Origin: Poindextera sp965277425
GTDB lineage: Bacteria > Pseudomonadota > Alphaproteobacteria > Caulobacterales > Caulobacteraceae
Direction of reading: 5' to 3'
Assembly: GCA_965277425.1 (NCBI GenBank)
Contig: CBDICR010000007.1
Coordinates: 434,001-498,000, forward strand
DNA length: 64,000 nucleotides
Shown here: in pieces, positions 17,241 to 25,744 of the stretch
How the letters are laid out: every line of letters starts with the position of its first letter
How positions within the stretch are numbered: position 1 is the first letter of the stretch
Program-made: the position numbers and the translations under genes
Notes under the pieces: model-generated
Databases searched by the model: none
Seen by the model: only the letters and a program-made list of their open reading frames with translations
What the model was told of the DNA's origin: nothing

Positions 17241-17609
17241 ATGCGACTGAACACATTCCTAGCCGCGGCCGCGATCGCCGCCCTGACCGCCGGCACGGCG
17301 GTCGCCCAGACTTCGGACATGTCCAATGGGTCGGGCTCCATGAGCGCGCCGATGAACTCTGGATCGATGAACAACGGCGCGATGGCGCCTTCGGCCGACC
17401 AGGCCGGAATGCCGGCTTCCGCCATGACCAACGATCCCAACACGGCCGTGGCCTCCTCGCCGACCCCCGCGGCGGACGCCTATACGCTGAAGGCCGGCGA
17501 TCCGAACGTGGTGTCAAACCAGCCGGTTCCCGACACCCGGGCCAATCGCGCTCAATTCGGCAAGCCGCTGAGCAATGCGGGCCGTCACACGGCGGCGACC
17601 GGCGACTAA
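17241..17609 (+). CDS. Small secreted hypothetical protein
   Basis: This 122-residue protein has a signal peptide (FLAAAAIAALTAGTAVAQ). A Ser/Met/Asn/Gly-rich low-complexity middle (SNGSGSMSAPMNSGSMNNG) follows, then a more ordered C-terminal half (AYTLKAGDPNVVSNQPVPDTRANRAQFGKP). There are no cysteines and I recognise no catalytic motif. It is followed by a strong terminator hairpin that is duplicated after the next gene. Confidence 0.65.
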   Translation: MRLNTFLAAAAIAALTAGTAVAQTSDMSNGSGSMSAPMNSGSMNNGAMAPSADQAGMPASAMTNDPNTAVASSPTPAADAYTLKAGDPNVVSNQPVPDTRANRAQFGKPLSNAGRHTAATGD

Positions 17610-17660
17610 ACCAAGCCGGACGTTCCGCCAGGACGCCGTCGAGCTTCGCTTGATGCGTCA

Positions 17661-17690
17661 GCCGGCGGACCCTATGGTCCGCCGGCTTTT
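17661..17690 (+). terminator. Rho-independent terminator (copy A)
   Basis: GCCGGCGGACC-CTAT-GGTCCGCCGGC followed by TTTT, 52 bp after the small secreted protein gene. The hairpin and its upstream CGCTTGATGCG are repeated almost exactly at 18441-18472. Confidence 0.9.
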
Positions 17691-17780
17691 CGCTAGCCCG
17701 GCTGCCGATTTCAACGCTCTCGCCCCTTTGCGAGGACTCTGGAGCGGCATGGGCGCTCAAAACCGAACGAGGTCTTCTGT

Positions 17781-18407
17781 ATGACACTGCACCGACTGTT
17801 GATGACGGCCGCCGCTGCGCTCGCGCTCGCCGGTCCCGCCCTGGCCCAGCCGGCCGACGCGCCAACGGCCGCGCCGCCGATGGCTTCGCCGCCGGCGACG
17901 GCGGCCTCCCCGGGCGCCATGAGCATGTCGATCACCCCGGCCGGCGATATCGCCGACACGCTGAAGGCGTCCGGCCAATTCACCATCCTGGTCAAGGCGC
18001 TCGACGCCTCCAACCTGACCAGCGTCCTGAAGACCCCGGGGCCGCTGACGATCCTTGCGCCCACCGACGCGGCCTTTCAGGCCCTGCCGCCCGGCGAACT
18101 GGATTCGCTGCTGAAGATCGACAACGCCGCCAAGCTGCAGGCGCTGCTCACCTATCATCTGATCAATGCCGGCGTGCCGATGAGCAAGATCCAGGGCTCC
18201 AAGGGCCCGATCCGCACCGTGGCCAACACCAATGTGCAGATCGACGGCACCGTTTCGCCGATCCGGATCAACGACGCCAATGTGGTCGGCCATGCCGCCG
18301 TTTCGAACGGCGACATCTACGCCATCGACAAGGTGCTGATGTCGGACTCGCCCGCGGCCGCCGCACCGGCCCCGACCGCCCCGCCGGCCGCGACGCCGGC
18401 CCCCTGA
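17781..18407 (+). CDS. Secreted fasciclin-domain (FAS1) protein
   Basis: This 208-residue protein has a signal peptide ending PALAQ, a Pro/Ala-rich linker, and one FAS1 domain (~55-190). The domain has both conserved boxes: TILAPTDAAFQALP (H1) and LLTYHLINAG...TNVQIDG...VSNGDIYAIDKVLM (H2 region). The tail is Ala/Pro-rich (AAAPAPTAPPAATPAP). Bacterial FAS1 proteins are cell-surface or periplasmic and are thought to mediate adhesion. It is flanked on both sides by the same terminator sequence and is therefore a single-gene unit. Confidence 0.87.
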   Translation: MTLHRLLMTAAAALALAGPALAQPADAPTAAPPMASPPATAASPGAMSMSITPAGDIADTLKASGQFTILVKALDASNLTSVLKTPGPLTILAPTDAAFQALPPGELDSLLKIDNAAKLQALLTYHLINAGVPMSKIQGSKGPIRTVANTNVQIDGTVSPIRINDANVVGHAAVSNGDIYAIDKVLMSDSPAAAAPAPTAPPAATPAP

Positions 18408-18440
18408 TCGATCGCTCAGCTTCGAACGCTTGATGCGCAA

Positions 18441-18472
18441 GCCGGCGGACCCTATGGTCCGCCGGCCTTTTT
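18441..18472 (+). terminator. Rho-independent terminator (copy B)
   Basis: The same hairpin as at 17661 (GCCGGCGGACC-CTAT-GGTCCGCCGGC), followed by CTTTTT, just after the fasciclin gene and 22 bp before glyQ. Confidence 0.9.
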
Positions 18473-18493
18473 CGCGCCCGCGAAGCCGCTCCG

Positions 18494-19411
18494 ATGACCA
18501 GCCACAAACCGCTTTCCTTCCAGGACCTGATCCTGACGCTGCACGGCTATTGGAGCCGTCAGGGCTGCGTGATTCTGCAGCCCTATGACGTCGAGGTCGG
18601 CGCCGGCACCCTGCATCCGATGACGGTGCTGCGGGCGCTCGGGCCCAAGCCCTGGCGCATCGCCTATGTGCAGCCCTCGCGCCGTCCCGCCGACGCGCGC
18701 TACGGCGAGAACCCCAATCGCCTGCAGCACTATTATCAGTACCAGGTGATGCTGAAGCCCAACCCGATCGACATGCAGGCCCTCTATCTGGGCTCGCTGG
18801 AGGCGATCGGCATCGATCTTTCCCTGCACGACGTGCGCTTCGTCGAGGACGACTGGGAAAACCCCACCGTCGGCGCCTGGGGCCTGGGCTGGGAGGTCTG
18901 GTGCGACGGCATGGAGATCAGCCAGTACACCTATTTCCAGCAGGTCGGCGGCCTGGACGTCGATCCGGTGGCCGGCGAGCTGACCTACGGTCTCGAGCGG
19001 CTGGCCATGTACGTCCAGGGGGTCGAGAACGTCTACGACCTGGCCTTCAACAGCCCGCAGAGCCCGGACTTCAAGACCTATGGCGACGTCTTCCTGGAGA
19101 GCGAGCGGCAGTTTTCCGCCTTCGATTTCGAGGCGGCCAATGTCGAGATGCTGAAGCGCCATTTCGAGGACATCGAGGCCGAGGTGCCGCGCCTGTTGGC
19201 CACACGCGGCCGCCAGGATCAGGCCCTGGTCTTGCCGGCCTATGACTATGTGCTGAAGGCCTCGCACATGTTCAACCTGATGGACGCGCGCGGCGCCATC
19301 GCGGTGGCCGAGCGGCAAAGCTATATCGGCCGCATCCGCGACCTGTGCAAAGCCTGCGCCGAGGCCTGGGTGAAGCTGGACGCCAAGCGCGCCGACGGCG
19401 TGGCGTCCTGA
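18494..19411 (+). CDS. glyQ: Glycyl-tRNA synthetase alpha subunit
   Basis: This 305-residue class II catalytic subunit of the alpha2beta2 GlyRS activates glycine. Family sequences include SFQDLILTLHGYWSRQGCVILQPYDVEVGAGT, YVQPSRRPADARYGENPNRLQHYYQYQVM (motif 2) and GLERLAMYVQGVENVYDL (motif 3). Its TGA stop overlaps the glyS ATG by one base, so the subunits are coupled in translation. It follows directly on a terminator, so its promoter must lie in or just before 18473-18493, or transcription reads through. Confidence 0.95.
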   Translation: MTSHKPLSFQDLILTLHGYWSRQGCVILQPYDVEVGAGTLHPMTVLRALGPKPWRIAYVQPSRRPADARYGENPNRLQHYYQYQVMLKPNPIDMQALYLGSLEAIGIDLSLHDVRFVEDDWENPTVGAWGLGWEVWCDGMEISQYTYFQQVGGLDVDPVAGELTYGLERLAMYVQGVENVYDLAFNSPQSPDFKTYGDVFLESERQFSAFDFEAANVEMLKRHFEDIEAEVPRLLATRGRQDQALVLPAYDYVLKASHMFNLMDARGAIAVAERQSYIGRIRDLCKACAEAWVKLDAKRADGVAS

Positions 19412-21600
19412 TGCCCCAGCTTCTGCTCGAACTGTTTTCCGAAGAGATTCCCGCGCGCATGCAGGCCGACGCGGCGCGAGACCTCGAACGCATGGCGCGC
19501 GAGCGGCTGAAGGCGGCCGGCTTTTCGCCCGAGGCGATGCGCGGCTTTGCGGGGCCCCGGCGGCTGACCCTGGTCGTCGACGGACTGCCGGTCGCGCAAG
19601 CCGACCGCGACGAGGAGCGTAAGGGCCCGCGGGTCGGTGCGCCGGACGCGGCGATCGACGGCTTCCTGCGCTCGACGGGCCTGACGCGCGATCAGCTGGT
19701 CGAGCGCGACGGAGTCTATTTCGCCCGGATCGCGCGCGCGGGGCGCGCCACGGCCGATGTCATCGCCGAGATCGTCCCCGACATCGTGCGCCAGTTTCCC
19801 TGGCCGAAGTCGATGAAGTGGGGGACGGGAAGCCTGCGCTGGGTGCGCCCGCTGCAGCGCATCCTCTGCGTCTTCGACGGCCAGATCGTCGCCTTCAACA
19901 TCGACGGAATCGAGAGCGGCGACCTGACCGAGGGCCACCGCTTCATGGGCGCCAAGCGGCCGCTGGCGGCGCGCGGTTTCGACGACTATTCCCGCGCGCT
20001 CGCCGCCGACTTCGTCGTGCTGGATCCGGCCGAGCGCAAGGCGCGCATCCTGGACGGCGCCCGGGCCGTCGCCCGCGCCAAGGGGCTGGAGCTGGTCGAG
20101 GACGAGGGCCTGCTCGACGAGGTGGCGGGCCTGGCCGAATGGCCGGTCCCGCTGCTCGGCGACATGGACCCCGACTTCCTCGACCTGCCGGCCGAGGTGA
20201 TCCGCACCTCCATGCGCACGCACCAGAAGTATTTCACCGTGCGCGATCCGACGAGCGGCGGCCTCGCGCCGCACTTCATCGCCGTGGCCAATATCGAGGC
20301 CCACGACGGCGGCCATCTCATCGCCGCCGGCAACGCCCGCGTCCTCTCCGCCCGCCTGAACGACGCCCGCTTCTTCTGGGACGAGGACCGCAAGGTCCCG
20401 CTCGCCGACCGGCTCGAGCGCCTGAAAGGCGTCACCTTCCACGCCAAACTGGGGACGATGTTCCAGCGTGTCGAGCGTATCGAAGCGCTGGCCCGCGAAA
20501 TCGCTCCCCTGGTTGGCGCCGATCCGGACATGGCCGCCCAGGCCGCGCGCCTGGCCAAGGCCGACCTCGCCACCGGCATGGTCGGCGAGTTTCCTGAGCT
20601 GCAGGGCGTGATGGGTCGGTATTATGCGCTTGCTCAAGACCCCTTCCCGTTGGCGGATGGGGGAAGGGCAGGGTTGGGGGTGGACGCGCTGGCGTTTGAG
20701 GGCGGAACGCAGGTGGGCGCGGGCGCCCAACCGCGCCCGTCACCCCGACTCGGCGGCCACACCCCCACCCAACCCTCCCCCATCGAGGGGGAGGGCTTGG
20801 AGGTGGCGGACGCCATCCGCGACCACTACAGGCCGCAGGGACCGAGCGACGCGGTTCCGACCGCGCCGGTTTCCGTCGCCGTCGCTCTGGCCGACAAGCT
20901 GGATACGCTGGCGGCCTTTTTCGTGATCGAGGAGAAGCCGACCGGATCGCGCGACCCGTTCGCGCTGCGTCGCGCGGCCTTGGGCGTGATCCGGATCATA
21001 CTCGACGGCCGGCTGCGGCTGCGGCTGCTCGAGCTCCTGCCCTCCGTCGGTCGCTCCATCGTGCTTAGCGCCGAGGTCAAGGCCGCGATCATGGCCTTCT
21101 TCGTCGATCGCCTTAAGGTTCTTCTCCGCGACCAAGGCAAACGTCATGATCTCGTGGATGCCGTCTTTGCGCTCGGCGACGACGACCTCGTGCGCATCGT
21201 CGCCCGCGTCGATGCAATCGATGGTTTTCTGGTGACCGACGACGGCGCCAACCTGCTCGCCGGCTACAAGCGCGCGACCAACATCCTCAAGGCCGAGGAG
21301 AAGAAGGGCGCTTTGCCCACTGGTGCCGGCGAGCGCCTGCCGAATGCGCCGCCGCAGGAGACTATGCTGGTCAACGCGCTGGCCTCCGTCGCGCCGCGCG
21401 TCGAGGCCGATCTGGCCAAGGAGGACTTCACCGCCGCCATGCGGGCGCTGGCGGCTTTGCGCAGCCCCGTCGACGGGTTTTTCGAGCATGTGCTAGTGAA
21501 CGACCCGGACGCCGCAACGCGCGACAACCGCTTGCGTTTGCTGATCCAGGTGCGCGACCTGATGGGTCGGGTGGCGGACTTTTCGTTGGTGGCGGGATGA
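19411..21600 (+). CDS. glyS: Glycyl-tRNA synthetase beta subunit with an in-frame repeat-encoded insertion
   Basis: This 729-residue protein begins at the ATG at 19411 (MPQLLLELFSEEIPARMQ). It carries the GlyS core, including GPRRLTLVVDG, VRPLQRILCVFDG, MRTHQKYFTV and the C-terminal tRNA-binding part (RLRLLIQVRDLMGRVADFSLV). It recognises tRNA-Gly with GlyQ. The family is normally about 690 residues. Between GRYYALAQ (~409) and EVADAIRDHYRP (~464) there are about 50 extra Gly/Pro-rich residues encoded by the palindromic element at 20641-20798. The element keeps the frame open. The insert falls at a loop between conserved helices, so the protein is probably still active, as expected for an essential enzyme. 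Confidence 0.93.
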   Translation: MPQLLLELFSEEIPARMQADAARDLERMARERLKAAGFSPEAMRGFAGPRRLTLVVDGLPVAQADRDEERKGPRVGAPDAAIDGFLRSTGLTRDQLVERDGVYFARIARAGRATADVIAEIVPDIVRQFPWPKSMKWGTGSLRWVRPLQRILCVFDGQIVAFNIDGIESGDLTEGHRFMGAKRPLAARGFDDYSRALAADFVVLDPAERKARILDGARAVARAKGLELVEDEGLLDEVAGLAEWPVPLLGDMDPDFLDLPAEVIRTSMRTHQKYFTVRDPTSGGLAPHFIAVANIEAHDGGHLIAAGNARVLSARLNDARFFWDEDRKVPLADRLERLKGVTFHAKLGTMFQRVERIEALAREIAPLVGADPDMAAQAARLAKADLATGMVGEFPELQGVMGRYYALAQDPFPLADGGRAGLGVDALAFEGGTQVGAGAQPRPSPRLGGHTPTQPSPIEGEGLEVADAIRDHYRPQGPSDAVPTAPVSVAVALADKLDTLAAFFVIEEKPTGSRDPFALRRAALGVIRIILDGRLRLRLLELLPSVGRSIVLSAEVKAAIMAFFVDRLKVLLRDQGKRHDLVDAVFALGDDDLVRIVARVDAIDGFLVTDDGANLLAGYKRATNILKAEEKKGALPTGAGERLPNAPPQETMLVNALASVAPRVEADLAKEDFTAAMRALAALRSPVDGFFEHVLVNDPDAATRDNRLRLLIQVRDLMGRVADFSLVAG
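20641..20798. repeat. Palindromic mosaic element, copy 2, inside glyS
   Basis: The left hairpin CCCTTCCCGTTGGCGGATGG/GGGAAGGG plus CAGGGTTGGGGGTGG is followed by a variable centre containing GGGCGCGGGCGCCC. The right part is CGGCCACACCCCCACCCAAC then CCTCCCCCATCGAGGGGGAGGG. It has the same order of parts as the element at 25591-25739 and the reverse-complement order of that at 76-229. It is translated in frame in glyS. Confidence 0.88.
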
Positions 21601-21607
21601 GGGTCTG

Positions 21608-24295
21608 ATGGCGGCTGACGGAACGATGGCTGCGAGCTGGGTCTATGCGTTCGGCGGCGGCGGCGCCGACGGCGACGCTTCCATGAAGGAGCTGCTCGGC
21701 GGCAAGGGCGCGAACCTGGCTGAGATGAGCGCGCTCGGCCTGCCCGTACCGCCCGGCTTCACCATCACCACCGAGGCCTGCACCCACTATTACGCCAACG
21801 CCCGCGCCTATCCGGCGACGCTGAAGAGTGAAGTCGCCGCCGGGCTGGCGCGCGTGGAAGAGCTCACCGGCCGCAAATTCGGCGATGCGGCCAATCCGCT
21901 GCTGGTCTCGGTGCGCTCGGGCGCGCGCGCCTCCATGCCCGGCATGATGGACACCGTGCTCAACCTTGGCCTCAACGACGCCACCGTCGAGGGCCTGGCC
22001 AAGCTCTCCGGCGATCGGCGCTTCGCCCTGGATAGCTACCGCCGCTTCATCCAGATGTATTCCAATGTGGTGTTGGGCCTCGATCACCACATGTTCGAGG
22101 AGATCCTCGACGAGCATAAGGACAGCCTCGGCGTCACCATCGACACCGCGCTAGGCCCCGACGACTGGGCCAGCGTGATCGAGGCCTACAAGGCCGCCGT
22201 AGAGCGCGATCTGGGCAAGCGCTTTCCGCAGGATCCGCAGGACCAGCTCTGGGGCGCGATCGGCGCGGTTTTTTCCAGCTGGATGAACGACCGGGCGAAG
22301 TTCTATCGCCGCATGCATGACATCCCGGAAAGCTGGGGCACGGCGGTCAATGTCCAGTCGATGGTGTTCGGCAATATGGGCGACACCTCGGCCACCGGCG
22401 TCGCCTTCACCCGCAATCCCTCGACCGGCGAAGCCAGGCTCTATGGCGAGTTCCTGGTCAACGCCCAGGGCGAGGATGTCGTGGCCGGCATCCGCACACC
22501 CCAGGCCCTGACCAAGCTGACCCGCGAGGAGATGGGCGAAAAGGCCCCCTCGATGGAGGAGGCGCTGCCGGAGGTGTTCGTCCAGTTCCGCGAGGTGGTC
22601 GAGCGGCTCGAGCGCCACTACCGCGACATGCAGGACATCGAGTTCACGGTCGAGCAGGGCCGGCTCTACATGCTGCAGACCCGCAGCGGCAAACGAACGG
22701 CCAAGGCGGCCCTGAAGATCGCCGTCGAGATGGCCGCCGATGGCCTGATCAGCCGCGATGAGGCGGTGATGCGCATCGATCCGGCCTCGCTCGACCAGCT
22801 GCTGCACCCGACGATCGACCCGCAGGCGGCGCGCGAGATCCTCGCCACCGGCCTGCCGGCCTCGCCGGGCGCGGCGACCGGCAAGGTGGTGTTCGATTCC
22901 GGCGAGGCCGAGCGGCTCGGCCAGACCGGCGAGGCGGTGATCCTGGTCCGCGACGAGACCTCGCCGGAGGACATCCACGGCATGCACGCGGCCCGGGGCA
23001 TCGTCACCGCGCGCGGCGGCATGACCAGCCACGCCGCCGTGGTCGCCCGCGGCATGGGTCGGCCGTGCGTCTCCGGCGCCGGCGAGATGCAGATCGACGC
23101 CAAGGGACGCACCTTCAGCGCCCGCGGCCGCACCATCAGGGCCGGCGACATCATCACCATCGATGGCTCAAGGGGCGAGATCCTCGCGGGCGCGGTCAAG
23201 ATGGTCGAGCCGGAGCTGACCGGAGACTTCGCGACTCTGATGGCCTGGGCCGACAAGGCCAGGCGTCTGAAGGTGCGCGCCAACGCCGAGACCCCGCTCG
23301 ACGCCCGGACCGCGCGCCAATTCGGCGCCGAGGGCATCGGCCTGGTCCGCACCGAGCACATGTTCTTCGACGCCGACCGGATCGCCTCGGTGCGCGAGAT
23401 GATCCTGGCCGACGACGAGGCCGGCCGCCGCCCGCCGCTGGCCAAGATGCTGCAGATGCAGCGCTCGGACCTGATCGAACTCTTCACCATCATGGAAGGG
23501 CTGCCAGTCACCATCCGGCTGCTGGATCCGCCCCTGCACGAATTTTTGCCGCACAGTCGCGACGAGGTGGAGGCGGTGGCCAAGGCGACGGGCCTGGACG
23601 CCGGCAAGCTGATGCAGCGGGCGAGGGATCTGGCCGAGACCAACCCCATGCTCGGCCATCGCGGCTGCCGGCTCGGCATCTCGTATCCGGAAATCTACGA
23701 GATGCAGGTGCGCGCCATCATCGAGGCCGCCTGCGAGATCGCCAAGGCCGGCAAGCCCGCGCCCCAGGCCGAGATCATGCATCCGCTGGTCTCCAAGGCC
23801 GAGGAGATGAAATTTCTCCGTACACTGACGGACCGCGTGGCCCGCCAGGTCATGGATGAAAAGGGGTGCGAGGTTCCGTACAGCGTCGGGACCATGATCG
23901 AGCTGCCGCGCGCGGCCCTGTTGGCGGGCGAGCTCGCCGACAACGCCGAATTCTTCTCCTTCGGCACCAACGACCTGACCCAGACCACTTTCGGCATCAG
24001 CCGTGACGACTCGGCGCGGTTCCTCGGCGCCTATATGGACAAGGGCATCTTCGAGAAGGATCCTTTCGTCAGTCTCGACATCGACGGCGTCGGCGCGCTG
24101 ATCCGCATCGCCGCCGAGCGCGGCCGGGCCGTGCGGCCGGACGTCAAGCTCGGCATCTGCGGCGAGCATGGCGGCGACCCGGCCTCGATCGCATTTTGCG
24201 AAGAGATCGGACTGGACTATGTCTCGTGCTCGCCCTACCGCACGCCGATCGCGCGGCTGGCGGCGGCCCAGGCCGCGCTGAGCCGCAAGACCTGA
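21608..24295 (+). CDS. ppdK: Pyruvate, phosphate dikinase
   Basis: This 895-residue protein matches the usual PPDK length. The N-terminal ATP-grasp domain (KELLGGKGANLAEMSALGLPVPPGFTI; SVRSGARASMPGMMDTVLNLGLND) is followed by the phosphohistidine domain with H475 in GGMTSHAAVVARGMGRPC. The C-terminal TIM barrel (GLVRTEHMFFD, FSFGTNDLTQTTFG, KLGICGEHGGDP with the catalytic Cys) completes it. It interconverts pyruvate + ATP + Pi and PEP + AMP + PPi, usually in the gluconeogenic direction in alphaproteobacteria. It starts 7 bp after glyS, so it is probably in the same transcript. Confidence 0.96.
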   Translation: MAADGTMAASWVYAFGGGGADGDASMKELLGGKGANLAEMSALGLPVPPGFTITTEACTHYYANARAYPATLKSEVAAGLARVEELTGRKFGDAANPLLVSVRSGARASMPGMMDTVLNLGLNDATVEGLAKLSGDRRFALDSYRRFIQMYSNVVLGLDHHMFEEILDEHKDSLGVTIDTALGPDDWASVIEAYKAAVERDLGKRFPQDPQDQLWGAIGAVFSSWMNDRAKFYRRMHDIPESWGTAVNVQSMVFGNMGDTSATGVAFTRNPSTGEARLYGEFLVNAQGEDVVAGIRTPQALTKLTREEMGEKAPSMEEALPEVFVQFREVVERLERHYRDMQDIEFTVEQGRLYMLQTRSGKRTAKAALKIAVEMAADGLISRDEAVMRIDPASLDQLLHPTIDPQAAREILATGLPASPGAATGKVVFDSGEAERLGQTGEAVILVRDETSPEDIHGMHAARGIVTARGGMTSHAAVVARGMGRPCVSGAGEMQIDAKGRTFSARGRTIRAGDIITIDGSRGEILAGAVKMVEPELTGDFATLMAWADKARRLKVRANAETPLDARTARQFGAEGIGLVRTEHMFFDADRIASVREMILADDEAGRRPPLAKMLQMQRSDLIELFTIMEGLPVTIRLLDPPLHEFLPHSRDEVEAVAKATGLDAGKLMQRARDLAETNPMLGHRGCRLGISYPEIYEMQVRAIIEAACEIAKAGKPAPQAEIMHPLVSKAEEMKFLRTLTDRVARQVMDEKGCEVPYSVGTMIELPRAALLAGELADNAEFFSFGTNDLTQTTFGISRDDSARFLGAYMDKGIFEKDPFVSLDIDGVGALIRIAAERGRAVRPDVKLGICGEHGGDPASIAFCEEIGLDYVSCSPYRTPIARLAAAQAALSRKT

Positions 24296-24309
24296 ACGGG
24301 AGCAAGGCC

Positions 24310-24873
24310 GTGAGCGACATGCCCCTAGCCGCCCACGAACATCTGGAACACGCCGAACACGCGGCGCACGCCAACGATCCCTTCATCTCGCTGGTCTCGA
24401 TCACCATCGCGGTGCTGGCCGTGCTGGCGGCGATCGCCTCCAGCCTGGAGACCTTCGAAAGCGCCAGCGCCATCATCGCCGCCAACCGCGCGGTGCTGCT
24501 GCAGGACCAGGCCACCGACCAGTGGAGCTTCTACGAAGCCAAGAGCCTGAAGAAGAACATCTATGCCGTGGCCGCCGATTCGGGCGGCGCCCACGCCCAG
24601 GACTACCTCAAGAAGGCCAAGGCGGAGGCCGCCGGCGAGACCGATGCCCAGGCCGACGCCAGGAAGCTCGAAAACGCCCGCGAAGAGCAGATCAAGCTCA
24701 GCGAAACCCATGAGGGCCGCCACCACTACCTGACCATCGGCGCCACGCTCCTCGAAATGGCCATCGCGCTCTCGACCATCGCCATCGTCACAAAGAAGCG
24801 CTGGCCCTGGATCACATCCGCCGCGCTCGGCGGCGTCGGCGCGGTCGTTGCGGTTCTGACCTACCTGGTTTAG
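24310..24873 (+). CDS. DUF4337-like membrane protein
   Basis: This 187-residue protein starts at GTG 24310, which sits 7 bp after GGGAG. An ATG three codons later is an alternative. It has a His/Glu/Ala-rich N-terminus, a hydrophobic segment (FISLVSITIAVLAVLAAIASSLETF, ~24-48), a long helical Lys/Ala/Glu-rich middle and two C-terminal hydrophobic segments (LTIGATLLEMAIALSTIAIVT; WITSAALGGVGAVVAVLTYLV). The motif NRAVLLQDQATDQWSFYEAKSLKKN is typical of DUF4337, a family of unknown function. It follows ppdK by 14 bp. Confidence 0.82.
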   Translation: MSDMPLAAHEHLEHAEHAAHANDPFISLVSITIAVLAVLAAIASSLETFESASAIIAANRAVLLQDQATDQWSFYEAKSLKKNIYAVAADSGGAHAQDYLKKAKAEAAGETDAQADARKLENAREEQIKLSETHEGRHHYLTIGATLLEMAIALSTIAIVTKKRWPWITSAALGGVGAVVAVLTYLV

Positions 24874-25027
24874 CGCCGCCCGGCGGCCGCGGTTGCTGCG
24901 GCGCAACATAACCCACATTCCGGCCACATCGGCGACCTGAAGCGGCCACTGGCGAGTCCCAGGGTCCGGACGCTGGGCGGGCGCCAAAAAAATAATCTCT
25001 CATCAGTTCAGTATGGAGTATCCCATC

Positions 25028-25579
25028 ATGAAATCCCTCGTTCTCGCGGCCGCGACCCTGGCCGTGCTCGGCGCGGCCGCGCCAGCCTTGGCCCAGCCCA
25101 TGAGCCTGGCCGGCATCAGCGCCTACGGCAACCTCGGCGTCGAAGACTTCAATATCGACAACCACCAGAGCTTGAACATCGGCGCGGTGACCGGTCGCGT
25201 GGGCGCGCGCATCGGCCCCTATTTCGGCGTGGAAGGCGAGGTCTCCGGCGGCTTCAACGGCGACCACACCAATGTCGGCGGCCTGCGGTCGAACGTCACG
25301 CTTCGCGACCAGTACGCGGCCTATGCGGTCGGGTTCCTGCCGATCATGCCGAACGCCGATCTGCTCGCGCGGATCGGCTATGGCGCCAGCAACCTGCATG
25401 TCACCCAGCCGTTCGACACCGCCTACAACCGCTATGAGACGACCTGGAACGCCGGCGTCGGCGGCCAGTATTTCTTCACCCCCGCCGACGGCGTCCGGCT
25501 CGACTACACCCGCGAAACCGCGGACCGCTCGGACCTGGACGCCAACGTCTTCTCGGCCGCCTACGTGCGGAAGTTCTAG
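25028..25579 (+). CDS. Small outer-membrane beta-barrel protein
   Basis: This 183-residue protein has a signal peptide (LVLAAATLAVLGAAAPALAQ). The mature part has alternating strands of a porin/OmpA-like eight-strand barrel: SAYGNLGVEDFNI, VTGRVGARIGPYFGVEGEVSGGF, RDQYAAYAVGFLPIMPNADLLARIGYG, VGGQYFFTPADGVRLDYTR. It ends in an aromatic-rich strand with terminal Phe (FSAAYVRKF), as needed for BAM recognition. The ATG at 25028 was preferred over the in-frame ATG at 25013 because GGAG lies in front of it and the signal peptide then starts normally. Confidence 0.83.
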   Translation: MKSLVLAAATLAVLGAAAPALAQPMSLAGISAYGNLGVEDFNIDNHQSLNIGAVTGRVGARIGPYFGVEGEVSGGFNGDHTNVGGLRSNVTLRDQYAAYAVGFLPIMPNADLLARIGYGASNLHVTQPFDTAYNRYETTWNAGVGGQYFFTPADGVRLDYTRETADRSDLDANVFSAAYVRKF

Positions 25580-25590
25580 GCCAGCCCACA

Positions 25591-25739
25591 CCCTTCCCCC
25601 TCAATGGGGGAAGGGCAGGGTTGGGGGTGTCGGCAATGAGTCCACGAGCGGGCTCAGATGGCGCCGAGCCCGTTTTCAGCAATCTCCATAATCAGCGGCC
25701 ACACCCCCATCCAACCTTCCCCCATCGAGGGGGAAGGCC
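25591..25739. repeat. Palindromic mosaic element, copy 3 (intergenic)
   Basis: Outer hairpins CCCTTCCCCCTCAATGGGGG/AAGGG and CCTTCCCCCATCGAGGGGGA/AGG flank a centre containing its own hairpin (CGGGCTC...GAGCCCG). It lies between two convergent genes and ends 5 bp before the stop of the NrtR/NadQ-like gene. Here the units may serve as a bidirectional terminator. Confidence 0.85.
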
Positions 25740-25744
25740 TTGAG

